A stretch of DNA of 64,000 bases from the NCBI RefSeq assembly GCF_900091515.1, contig NZ_LT607410.1, positions 5,952,001 to 6,016,000 on the forward strand. Reading direction: 5' to 3'. Every line of letters begins with the position of its first letter. Positions within the stretch are counted from its first letter, which is position 1. The notes beneath the pieces were generated by a model. That model ran no database searches. It saw only the letters and a list, made by a program, of their open reading frames with translations, and had not been told where the DNA came from. Positions 43,727 through 51,812 of the stretch are shown one piece after another. Both the position numbers and the translations under genes were made by a program. The stretch comes from Micromonospora purpureochromogenes. Its GTDB lineage: Bacteria; Actinomycetota; Actinomycetes; Mycobacteriales; Micromonosporaceae.

Positions 43727-45678
43727 GCCGTTCCCACCTCCGTCCGTACTGCGACCGTCACAGCGGCGTCCGTCGGCTGGGTGACCCGGATACTCCAGGC
43801 GCTGGCGGTCGCCGGGGTGACCGTGAGCCGGCTTCCGGGCTGAAATTCGCCGGTGTCCCTGCTGCGCCATCCGATGACCGTGACGGTGGTGCCATCGTCG
43901 GCCTTCTCCGGCCGGCCGTCCGTCACGGCGATGAGTGGCTCGGCGACGAGGACGACGCCGCCACCGGCTGACCGGGTGTCGAGGTCGACGGCGAAATCGG
44001 CACACGGGATGCCGTTGGGCATCAGAGCGAGCCGCGCCTGCGGGTGGAAGCGGACAGCGACGCTGCCCCGCCGGGGTGGTGAAGTGGGACCTGCGCGTCC
44101 AGTCTGTGCGTGTCCACCGTCATGCACGGATCCGGACGCCCTCCCCGCCGTCCCCGTCGATGAACCGGTGGTGGACCGTCCATCGGGTGATGCGAACCGA
44201 GAATCATCCGCCCGGCTGCTGGCACCGGGTGCAGGGATGCGCGGATCGGTGCCACCGGGCTGCGTGTCAAGCAGGGAACCGAGCAGTGACGCCAGCCGGG
44301 TGATTCCCGGACGGTTTCCCGCCTCGACGGTGTCCGCGCGATCCGCGCCCCGGCGATCCTTGAAGACCAGGTCGATACGGTTGAGAGCCTGGCTCACCGG
44401 GTTCCTCGCATACCGCTGGCGCTGCGCCCGGCGGGGCTGCCACCGGTCGTGGGTCGGTGGTTCGGCGGCCGCGAAGTCGTCGTTCAGTGCCGGATCGGCG
44501 ATGAACACACCGGTGATGGCCTGTCCTGAAGAGTCCGGCGTGACATTGCGGTATTCAACGACCATGCGTGGTTCCCGCATGAGGGCGATCTCAGCATCTG
44601 CCCGCTCGTGTGCACCGGCGGCACCCGGCAGGTGGGTCCGCCATGCCAGGATCCCTAGACGTCTTACCGGTCGAGAGCCTTGGACCTCCTGGACGGTCCA
44701 GGGATAACCGCTGGACGGCGCTACGGTCCCATCCAGGACCTTTTCGCAACGACGGTAGGCCTCGACGAAGTGTTTCAGGCGCTGGTCCCTTGCCGGGCCC
44801 GGCGGTGGTACGGCTTGACCGTTGCAGGTGAACTGGACGGTCAACCTCGGCCGTGCACCGGTCGGCGCGGTGAGATGGGGCCACGCGTAGTCAGCGGCCG
44901 CATGACCGAGGGCCTCGACCACCTGCCGCAAGCTGTCGTCCTCTTCGATCCGGGGGGCGAGGATCATGATCATCGTCCCGGTCGTGCCGGGCTGCAGGCG
45001 GTTCATGCCCAGCGTGAGCGCGAGCCGCTCGGCCCTTTCCCCGGTCAGTGGCTCGGCGCCGGTCTCCGGGTCCGGCATGCCCCACCAGTGTCGGCCGGTG
45101 AACCGCTTACCGTCGAGGTCGTATGGCTGCGTCAACGCCATCGCGATGAGGCGCGACGTGGGTCTGTCGTCGACGAGGGTGCGGGTGAAGATGACGACAG
45201 TGGCGCAGAAGCTCGCCTCGAACAGAACGGCCTTGCCGTAGCCATAGGTCCCACCCTCGTAGCCCTTGGCAGGGTCGCGCCCGATGTTGCGTACCAGGTC
45301 GACGAAATCTCGCCTGCCTGTGCTCGCCAGGTCCGCGCGGGTCGGGCCGCACAGGCCCCGGGTGCCCACGTCAGTGACCGTGAGCACGTCGATCGCTTCG
45401 CCGCGAAGGAGTCCGTCGACACGTGAACCCGCCGGCCGTTCGCGGAGAACCTCGTACCTCAGCGCGTCGTACTGTGCGCCGTTCAGCCGCCAGGCATCGA
45501 CGGCGAATGTCACTGCACCGGTGACCTTCGCTCGTGCATCCCAGCTGTTCTGCAGGGTTTCCCGCAGGAACAGCTGCCAGAAATCCATCGAAAAGGTACC
45601 GAGTGTGCGGCGAGCGGAGTAGGCATCGATGCCGCCGTGGGGCGCGAACGGCTCGGCAAACATGTTGAGCGACGTCAC
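43723..45678 (-). CDS. Large GHKL (MORC/Hsp90-like) ATPase
   Basis: A 651-residue protein. The Bergerat ATP-binding fold is clear: FLRETLQNSWDARAK (Glu40, Asn44), VTDVGTRGLCGP (103-112) and GGTYGYGKAVLFEAS (142-156). A transducer-like region follows, then a Pro/Ser/Thr-rich linker (about 480-560) and a C-terminal beta-rich domain (RFHPQARLALMPNGIPCADF, WSIRVTQPTDAAVTVAVR). It likely forms an ATP-driven clamp on DNA that works with the Z1 helicase and PD-(D/E)XK protein of the same operon. GTG start overlapping the upstream stop (GTGA). It differs from the two compact GHKL genes to the right. Confidence 0.82.
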   Translation of the reverse strand: MTSLNMFAEPFAPHGGIDAYSARRTLGTFSMDFWQLFLRETLQNSWDARAKVTGAVTFAVDAWRLNGAQYDALRYEVLRERPAGSRVDGLLRGEAIDVLTVTDVGTRGLCGPTRADLASTGRRDFVDLVRNIGRDPAKGYEGGTYGYGKAVLFEASFCATVVIFTRTLVDDRPTSRLIAMALTQPYDLDGKRFTGRHWWGMPDPETGAEPLTGERAERLALTLGMNRLQPGTTGTMIMILAPRIEEDDSLRQVVEALGHAAADYAWPHLTAPTGARPRLTVQFTCNGQAVPPPGPARDQRLKHFVEAYRRCEKVLDGTVAPSSGYPWTVQEVQGSRPVRRLGILAWRTHLPGAAGAHERADAEIALMREPRMVVEYRNVTPDSSGQAITGVFIADPALNDDFAAAEPPTHDRWQPRRAQRQRYARNPVSQALNRIDLVFKDRRGADRADTVEAGNRPGITRLASLLGSLLDTQPGGTDPRIPAPGASSRADDSRFASPDGRSTTGSSTGTAGRASGSVHDGGHAQTGRAGPTSPPRRGSVAVRFHPQARLALMPNGIPCADFAVDLDTRSAGGGVVLVAEPLIAVTDGRPEKADDGTTVTVIGWRSRDTGEFQPGSRLTVTPATASAWSIRVTQPTDAAVTVAVRTEVGTA

Positions 45679-46670
45679 GACTTGCCCAACAGGTGGTCGA
45701 TCACGGGGCCCGTGTTGATCAGCCCCGGCACGGCGGTCAGATCGAGCGAGTATCTCATGCGCAGTACATGATCCAGGACCTCCGGATGGGTGAGGGACCG
45801 CGGCACGATTCGAGGAAATTCGGGATGATTGACCAGGTACGTCCGCCGCTGCCGGAGGCCGAAGCGAACCTGCCTGTAGGCGGAGGAATCGGCGATTCGG
45901 TAGCCGAGGGAGGCCAACTTGGTGAGAAGAGCATGACGGTCAGCACCTGCATTCAGCAGCCGGTCGATCGCATCCGGAACGCTGTCGCCGTCCGCGTCGT
46001 CGCGTTCGACCTGTTCCACACGGAGGTAGAGCGAGGTGCCCGGCCGTTCCTCGAGCTGCCCGATGCCGTGGACCTCGACCTGAAGTCGCTCGCGCAGGCT
46101 TGTGGCCTTCACCTCAACGCTCGCGCCGGCTCCGGCGAAGTCCGCGCGCGCGGCGTCCGGCCCAGTCCACAGTCGCACGGCAGCGTGGGGATCCCGCTCG
46201 GCAAGCTCTTCCATGAAATGCAGTTCCGCGAGCAGCCCGGTGAGTGCCTCTGTGCCCAGCAGTGCGCTCGTGCCCGGTGAGAGCAGTTCCCGCCACCTCT
46301 CAAGCACTGCGAGGCAGACGAAGCCGGGCTGCGCCGAGTCGGCTGTGAGCCGTTCGGTCATCTCGTCTGCAAGTACCGCAAAGAGGTCGTGCAGGTAGGC
46401 CAGTTCACAGACGACGTCGAGGTACCGGATGGACGTGCCAGATGCCTCGACCAGTGGACGGGTGGTGAGGATGACGCCCCGGCTGCTGGTGTCCTCAACT
46501 GCCCGCTCGTCTTCTGTCAGGGGCACCAGAAGATGGCGTCGGCCGCGCGAGTCGATTCCGTGCACGACCGGTCCGGCAGCTACCCGGGTGTCGCTGTGTC
46601 GTACGCGAAGGTCGGTCGGGACTCCGGTCTGCTCGAGCAGCCCGAAGATGGTCTCCGCGCGGTCAGCCAT
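45675..46670 (-). CDS. PD-(D/E)XK motif protein (DUF4420-like), left copy
   Basis: A 331-residue putative endonuclease subunit of the PF14390 family. The nuclease core is readable: Glu149 in LLAELHFMEELAE, Asp177 in ARADFAG, and Glu186-x-Lys188 in ASVEVKATSLRERL. VVHGIDSRGRRHLLVPLTED is the family's N-terminal strand set. It probably supplies the cleavage activity of the Z1 system. ATG 46670 overlaps the Z1 stop by eight bases and its stop overlaps the GHKL start, so it is tightly coupled in the left operon. Confidence 0.85.
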   Translation of the reverse strand: MADRAETIFGLLEQTGVPTDLRVRHSDTRVAAGPVVHGIDSRGRRHLLVPLTEDERAVEDTSSRGVILTTRPLVEASGTSIRYLDVVCELAYLHDLFAVLADEMTERLTADSAQPGFVCLAVLERWRELLSPGTSALLGTEALTGLLAELHFMEELAERDPHAAVRLWTGPDAARADFAGAGASVEVKATSLRERLQVEVHGIGQLEERPGTSLYLRVEQVERDDADGDSVPDAIDRLLNAGADRHALLTKLASLGYRIADSSAYRQVRFGLRQRRTYLVNHPEFPRIVPRSLTHPEVLDHVLRMRYSLDLTAVPGLINTGPVIDHLLGKS

Positions 46671-49353
46671 CGGCTCGGCCTGTCGGTGTCTCCTCGCCAG
46701 CCCGTTCGTCCTCGGCATCGAGCTCCTCGATGTCGATGACGTCAACCTCTTCAGGTGGCGGTGCAATGTCGGACAGATCCACTGAGACGTAGTCCTGCTC
46801 TTCCGGCCCCCACGCCTCAGGGAAGAACAGGCCAACACCGATGACGTGCCGTTCAGCCTGGAGGTCGACCCGTGGGTACTTTCCCTTGGCGTGGGTCTCG
46901 TCCGCCGAATCCTTGCTGATCGGGTACAGGCACAGCAGGCCGACGGGCCCCAGCTTTCCGTCGCGGAAGATCCTCAGCCGCTCGTCGGTGGGGTCGCCGT
47001 CGATCTGCGCCCGAATGTCGGCGACCGTCCCTGGAAGGTCGGCCACCCGGTCCGAGGTCGACACCAATGACTTGATGTCGGCATAGGCGTCCGGCGTCCT
47101 CAGCCGACTGCGGTTGATGAGATTGACCTCCCGACCGCCCAGGTTCATGCGACCGACCCGATCGCGTTCCTGGCCGATCACCACGACGTTCCAGGCCCGA
47201 AGCGCCCCGTGGGCGTTCTGCTTTCGGAGGTAGTCCCGCAGCGCCTCCGGGCGCAGGTGGGGGCTACGCTCGTGGAACCGGTAGTCGCCGAGGAACGCCA
47301 GTATCTCGTCGGCATGCACCGAGTGAAGCGCACGACGGCCGGCCCGCGCCGTCACCTCGGTCACGCCGGGTGCAGCCGCAGCCCGTTGGAGGAGCCGGTC
47401 CGCTGCCGAGATGTTGTGGTCCAGCCAGTCTCGGTCCCTGTGATTGAACTTGATCGTCTGTGCCACCTGACAGCTGTAGCTGTTCCTGACTGTGATGCCA
47501 GCGCGCATCTTCGCTGCCGAAGTCACCGCCAGAGCCGGGTGCTTGCGGATTTTCACGGCAAGTTGCCGGGGCGTCAGGTGTTCGTCCTCATAGCGGCGGA
47601 TCTGCTGGCGTATCTCCGCCTCAACCGTTGCCAGATCGATGAACCAGGAGGCGAGCTCGCTGGTCATCCAGATCCGCGGCAGGTCCTGGTAGCCGGGTCG
47701 ATAGCCGAACCAGCGGCCCATCTGCAGGAGGGTGTCGTAGGCCGACGCTGCACGAACGAAGTAGCTGCAGACCAGGCCCTCGAGAGTCAGACCGCGGGCG
47801 AGGGTGTTACCGCCGATGGCGATTGCGGTGACCGGGGCATCCCCGTAGATCAGCCGGTCGCCGGACTGGTAGTTGTCGATGACGACGCGGATGTCATCGG
47901 CAACCGGCACGACGTGGCTGGCGACGTCCTCCCACGGGACGGGTGTCAGCCCCATCTCGGCAGCCGGGAGCCGTTCAGTCTCGGTCCGCCAGTCCTGTCG
48001 AAGCTGGTCCCAGGCGACCCGGTCACCCTGAAGCAGGTCCTTGGTCAGTCGTTCCAGATGGGCTGTGACACACAGCGCGAGGCGCTGGTGGGCCGCCGCG
48101 CGCATCGAAGTGTGGATGAGCATCGTCGAGTCGGTGGGGACGCCGTCGCGGTGGCGTCGGGCGGCGGTCGCGAGAATGAACCATCGCAGCGCGGCGACCA
48201 GGCTGGCGGGCATCGTCGGGTACCAGCCGTCGACCGCGTCCCGGCCCCGTGGCGGCTGAACCTCTGGCACCTCGTCGTCTCGCACCTGGCGGATCACGTC
48301 GAGGCCCTGGTCGGGCTTGCCGTCCTCATGGGCGAGCAGGTCACGTCCGAAAATGGTCTCCGCGCCGAAGTAGTCTTCGGGGCACGGTAGGTCAACGACG
48401 AAATCGCGAGGGTACAGGTCGTCCGGTACCGACGGGTCGATCAGGAGGTTCGCGAAGGGCGTGGCTGTGTACGCCACGTACGCGACCTTCGGCTTGTTCA
48501 GGATTCTTCGGATCAGCGAGTTGATCTTTGACTGGCGACCACGGGTCCCGACACCGATGCTTGCCTGGTCCGCCTCGTCGTCGATCAACACGACCGGGCA
48601 GTCCCGCAGCACAGTGCCAGCTGCGTCCAGGAACTCGGCCAGCCGCCGCAGCCGATACGGGTTCTTTTTCACCACCGCAAGCAGCCGGTGCTCAGGGTTG
48701 CCGAGCAGGTTGGCCGCGTTCCGAGGATTGGCGTCGAAGTCCGACCAGCTGCCGGTCAACAGATGCCATCGGCCGTGGGCGTCGCCCACGAGCATTCTCT
48801 CGAGACGCTGCTGGGTCTGCGAACGCAGGTTGTCCGTGATGCCGGACAGCACGATGACAAGCCGATAGCCGACGTCGCACAACTTGGCTGCCACCGACAT
48901 GAAGTTGGTGGTTTTGCCGCTCTGCACATGCCCGAGAACGAGGCCGCGAGCGCTGATCTCAGCGTCCCCGGGCCGCGGGAGCAACGACACGATCTTGGTG
49001 GATGACGCGTTGATCGAGTTGAGAGGATCATCCCGCAGGCCTGACTCTGCCAGTCGCTGCTGCAGGGCCGGCCAGAAGACGTCCCCGGGCTGAGGGCCGG
49101 CGTACCATCGGCCGGTAAGCCTCTCGTTGTCCACGAGGGAGCGGGGATCACGCAGCTCGCGGATCCGCCCGCTCTGATTCTCGAAGGTGAGCACGGCATG
49201 GTCGAGGATGTCCACCGGCACCCAACGGCCGAGCTGACGGCGCAACGCCTCGATGGTTCCGCCACCGTAGACGGATCGCGCAATCTGCGCGACGAGATCG
49301 AGCAACTCGTCGTCGGCCACGAGCTCGGCCAACTTTGATTTTCTCCTACTCAT
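46663..49353 (-). CDS. Z1-domain SF2 helicase-like ATPase, left copy
   Basis: An 896-residue motor of the Z1 (PF10593) family. Walker A is LVLGHVQSGKTTNFMSVAAK (about 139-158), motif II is VVLIDDEADQAS, motif III is YVAYTATPFANLL, and the late motifs are IAIGGNTLARGLTLEGL and LLQMGRWFGYRPGYQDL. It should translocate on DNA for the adjacent nuclease. The frame is open to 49683, but the extra 110 codons are a decayed helicase remnant, so ATG 49353 (MSRRKSKLAEL) is preferred. It heads the five-gene left operon. Confidence 0.88.
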   Translation of the reverse strand: MSRRKSKLAELVADDELLDLVAQIARSVYGGGTIEALRRQLGRWVPVDILDHAVLTFENQSGRIRELRDPRSLVDNERLTGRWYAGPQPGDVFWPALQQRLAESGLRDDPLNSINASSTKIVSLLPRPGDAEISARGLVLGHVQSGKTTNFMSVAAKLCDVGYRLVIVLSGITDNLRSQTQQRLERMLVGDAHGRWHLLTGSWSDFDANPRNAANLLGNPEHRLLAVVKKNPYRLRRLAEFLDAAGTVLRDCPVVLIDDEADQASIGVGTRGRQSKINSLIRRILNKPKVAYVAYTATPFANLLIDPSVPDDLYPRDFVVDLPCPEDYFGAETIFGRDLLAHEDGKPDQGLDVIRQVRDDEVPEVQPPRGRDAVDGWYPTMPASLVAALRWFILATAARRHRDGVPTDSTMLIHTSMRAAAHQRLALCVTAHLERLTKDLLQGDRVAWDQLRQDWRTETERLPAAEMGLTPVPWEDVASHVVPVADDIRVVIDNYQSGDRLIYGDAPVTAIAIGGNTLARGLTLEGLVCSYFVRAASAYDTLLQMGRWFGYRPGYQDLPRIWMTSELASWFIDLATVEAEIRQQIRRYEDEHLTPRQLAVKIRKHPALAVTSAAKMRAGITVRNSYSCQVAQTIKFNHRDRDWLDHNISAADRLLQRAAAAPGVTEVTARAGRRALHSVHADEILAFLGDYRFHERSPHLRPEALRDYLRKQNAHGALRAWNVVVIGQERDRVGRMNLGGREVNLINRSRLRTPDAYADIKSLVSTSDRVADLPGTVADIRAQIDGDPTDERLRIFRDGKLGPVGLLCLYPISKDSADETHAKGKYPRVDLQAERHVIGVGLFFPEAWGPEEQDYVSVDLSDIAPPPEEVDVIDIEELDAEDERAGEETPTGRADG

Positions 49354-49609
49354 CGGTCCCGCCCGCCGCAAGAGCCGGCCTACAGCCTGCTCGGGTGCTT
49401 CGCGCACCAGGCGGTCGATAAGTCCGTCGACATTCTCCTCGGTTTCGCCGATCAGCGCCTCGCCGAGGGCGGCCGGCCCGACGGCGGCACGTACCATCGG
49501 CAAGTCGACCACCACGCCCATGTGCTCGCCGGAGCGCAGAGCGGCCAGCGCGGCCGTGATCATCCGCTCCGGTCCGGCCACGCTGCGGCATGTCCAATCC
49601 AGGAAGCAT
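49354..49609 (-). pseudogene. Decayed N-terminus of an SF1 helicase related to 28201-29511
   Basis: The minus strand here encodes ITAALAALRSGEHMGVVVDL and ENVDGLIDRLVREAPEQAVG RLL, aligning with ITAVLADLRSGTHRGVVVDS and EQVDDLIDRLARKAPELRIG RL of the intact helicase at 28201-29511. The Walker A segment (PPGAGKSTL) is missing and the start region is frameshifted relative to the rest. Similarity continues into the leader, including CCGG-x-CACTAC near 49635-49650 on the plus strand. It is a fragment of a helicase gene fused in frame to the Z1 gene. Confidence 0.75.
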
Positions 49610-49634
49610 TGTCCCCACCTCCCCACTGGCGGTC

Positions 49635-49656
49635 CCCGGACACTACAGGCGGGAGT
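49635..49656 (-). promoter_or_regulatory. Candidate promoter element shared with the intact helicase gene
   Basis: On the minus strand TAGTGT followed by CCGGGG lies about 30 bases before the decayed helicase start; the intact helicase gene has TAGTGT followed by GCGGGG at the same place (29541-29553 region). The conserved hexamer fits a -10 box. It may now drive the left Z1 operon. The rest of the 49660-49969 gap holds nothing I can name. Confidence 0.35.
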
Positions 49657-49969
49657 CCTGCCAGCGGGACCCCGAGTAGTCACCTGTTCGGCCAGTCCAC
49701 CGTTGGTCTTCCTGCGCTGTCAATAGGCCCGGACGATGAGATCGCCTGAGGCAACTAAGGGTGCGGGTGGCAGCCTCTGTGCCGGCAATCTCCAGCCAGC
49801 GGTTGTCGGACAGCAGGTCGCCGAAAATCACGTCGAGTCGTCCGCCCCAACCGTTCCATCGATGCAATCAGCACAGGTCCGGCACTTGTTCAGCTGTCCC
49901 AGCGAGGTGATAGGGATGACGGCGTGACGAAGGATCCGGGGCAGCTGGCTGGTGTGAGAGGTCAGGGCG

Positions 49970-50440
49970 ATGAGCGCGAGTTCTGATGGGTCGCCTGCTG
50001 GTCGCCGGCCGGCGCCGTTGAGCGCTGCGGTCTCCAATCAGATGAGGCTGATGCGCCGCGCCTCGACCAAGCCGGAGTTGCTCATCAGGAGAGAGCTGCA
50101 CCGCCGAGGTCTGCGGTTCAGGGTCAACCACCCGGCCCTACCGGGACGTCCAGACATCGCCTTCACCAGAGCCCGTCTGGCCGTCTTCGTTGACGGATGT
50201 TTCTGGCACCGGTGCCCTCAGCACGGCGTCATGCCAAAGAACAACCGGGAGTGGTGGGAGGCGAAGCTGCGCCGCAACGTTGAGCGGGACCGGGAGAAGG
50301 ATGCGGCGCTGTCAAGGCTGGGTTGGCAGGTCCGGCACTTCTGGGAGCACGAGGATCCGGCAGCTGTCGCGGAGGAAATCGAGCGGACATGGCGGCATCT
50401 GCGAACCACCCCAACTGTCGTTTCGAAGACCGCCACGTAA
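49970..50440 (+). CDS. vsr: Very-short-patch repair (Vsr) endonuclease
   Basis: A 156-residue T:G mismatch nicking enzyme. Family landmarks are MRRASTKPELLIRRELHRRG, the catalytic Asp in LPGRPDIAFTRARLAVFVDG, the zinc/active-site segment CFWHRCPQHGVMPKNNREWW and NVERDREKDAALSRLGWQVR. Vsr nicks 5' of a T mispaired with G, which arises when 5-methylcytosine deaminates, and so accompanies C5 methyltransferases; one lies 1.4 kb away. The true start may be a few codons downstream because Vsr proteins usually begin shortly before MRRAST. It opens a two-gene unit with the GHKL gene. Confidence 0.92.
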   Translation: MSASSDGSPAGRRPAPLSAAVSNQMRLMRRASTKPELLIRRELHRRGLRFRVNHPALPGRPDIAFTRARLAVFVDGCFWHRCPQHGVMPKNNREWWEAKLRRNVERDREKDAALSRLGWQVRHFWEHEDPAAVAEEIERTWRHLRTTPTVVSKTAT

Positions 50441-50489
50441 GTTGTGACATCCTGGTCGTCACCAGGAACGAGTTGACGGAGGTTGGCGG

Positions 50490-51794
50490 ATGCCCAGCAA
50501 GGCGTGGTTCGACGTAGCACCCTCGGCTGCGCGCCTCACCGGCTCGCTGCGCGACATCGGTTACGACTTTCCGACCGCCGTAGCGGACATCGTCGACAAC
50601 AGCGTGGCCGCGGGCGCGACCCGAGTCGAGATCATGATCGAGTTCGCCGGATCGAGGTCTCGGGTTTACATCGCTGACGACGGGCATGGCATGTCCCCCG
50701 GCGCCCTGCTTGAGGGGCTCCGGCTGGGTACGCGTCGCGCCTACACGAAAGGCGAACTCGGCCGCTATGGACTGGGCCTGAAGACGGCGTCCTTGTCGCA
50801 GTGCCGATCTGTGGCGGTGATCTCCCGCAACACGCCGGATGTAGTGCGGACGTGCGCTCGTGTTCTTGATCTGGATGTGGTCGAGGAATGGGACCAATGG
50901 GTCGTGGTCGACCCCGGTGCCGACCCCGATGTCGCCAGAGCCAAGCAGTGGCTCGCGGAGGGCACTGGGACGGTTGTTCTCTGGCGGGACCTCGACCGTG
51001 TGCTGCCGGAGAAGCGACCCGAGGGCGGCTGGGCGCGCCGACGCCTCGAAGCGTTGGCGGCGAAGACGGCTGAGCACCTCGGCATCGTGTTCCACCGGTT
51101 CCTCGAGGGAGCGGCTGGGCGAACTCCGCTGGTGATCACCGTCAACGGTCAGAAGGTGCGGGCGTGGAACCCCTTCGCACCAGAGGAGGCCGGCCGGTCC
51201 GAGCTCCCCGCACAGCGCTTTGAGATCACGGTGGGCGATGTCTCAGGTCATGTGGATCTCCGACGCTTCATTCTTCCTTCTCGGGACCGGTTTTCCAGTA
51301 CGAGCGAGTTCGAACGGCTGTCCGGTCCGCTGAACTGGAACAGGCAACAGGGTCTCTATGTCTACCGGGCGGACCGACTCGTGCAGTGGGGCGGCTGGAG
51401 CGCCATTCGTGGCATCGACGAGCATACGAAGATGGCCCGGGCCTCCCTCGACTTCAGTACCGACCTCGATTCGGCTTTCAACATCAACGTGGCCAAGATG
51501 AAGGTGGCCCTGCCCGCCCAACTTCGGCAGATGCTGGAGGCACCGGTCAACGAGCTCTGCATCTACGCAAACGACGCCTACCGTCGGAGCGCACGCACGA
51601 AGGCGAAGCCTGTGCCGGCGGATCTCAACGCCTCCGCCGACATGCGCGTGGCCATCCAAGCCACGGCCACTGCTGGACTGGCGCTCCGTGCTGCCGCGAT
51701 GCAGGCCGGCGAGTGGGACGCGTGGCAGCGGATCGCGGGTTCCCTGTGCAGGGAGGCGCCGGAGATCGCGCAAGCGCTGGGTCTCGACAGCTGA
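50490..51794 (+). CDS. Compact GHKL ATPase (MutL/MORC-like), core copy
   Basis: A 434-residue ATPase. The Bergerat motifs are AVADIVDNSVAAGA (Asn37), ADDGHGMSPGAL (62-73) and GELGRYGLGLKTASLSQ (88-104). The transducer region carries LNWNRQQGLYVYRADRLVQW, matching the MutL/MORC S5 fold. No nuclease is fused. It is a paralogue of the protein at 54100-55578 (shared VDNSV-x-AGA, LGLKTAS, GLYVYR blocks). Compact MORC-like ATPases are known partners of methyltransferases in predicted restriction systems. ATG with GGAGG seven bases upstream. It converges on the methyltransferase gene with an 18-base gap. Confidence 0.85.
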   Translation: MPSKAWFDVAPSAARLTGSLRDIGYDFPTAVADIVDNSVAAGATRVEIMIEFAGSRSRVYIADDGHGMSPGALLEGLRLGTRRAYTKGELGRYGLGLKTASLSQCRSVAVISRNTPDVVRTCARVLDLDVVEEWDQWVVVDPGADPDVARAKQWLAEGTGTVVLWRDLDRVLPEKRPEGGWARRRLEALAAKTAEHLGIVFHRFLEGAAGRTPLVITVNGQKVRAWNPFAPEEAGRSELPAQRFEITVGDVSGHVDLRRFILPSRDRFSSTSEFERLSGPLNWNRQQGLYVYRADRLVQWGGWSAIRGIDEHTKMARASLDFSTDLDSAFNINVAKMKVALPAQLRQMLEAPVNELCIYANDAYRRSARTKAKPVPADLNASADMRVAIQATATAGLALRAAAMQAGEWDAWQRIAGSLCREAPEIAQALGLDS

Positions 51795-51812
51795 GCGGCC
51801 GGCAGTCGCGGA

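Noticed and set aside
46663..49683. Reading the left Z1 gene as a 1006-residue protein with an extra N-terminal domain
   Set aside because: The first 110 codons align with a helicase N-terminus lacking its Walker A, include a frameshifted start and have no counterpart in the right Z1 protein.
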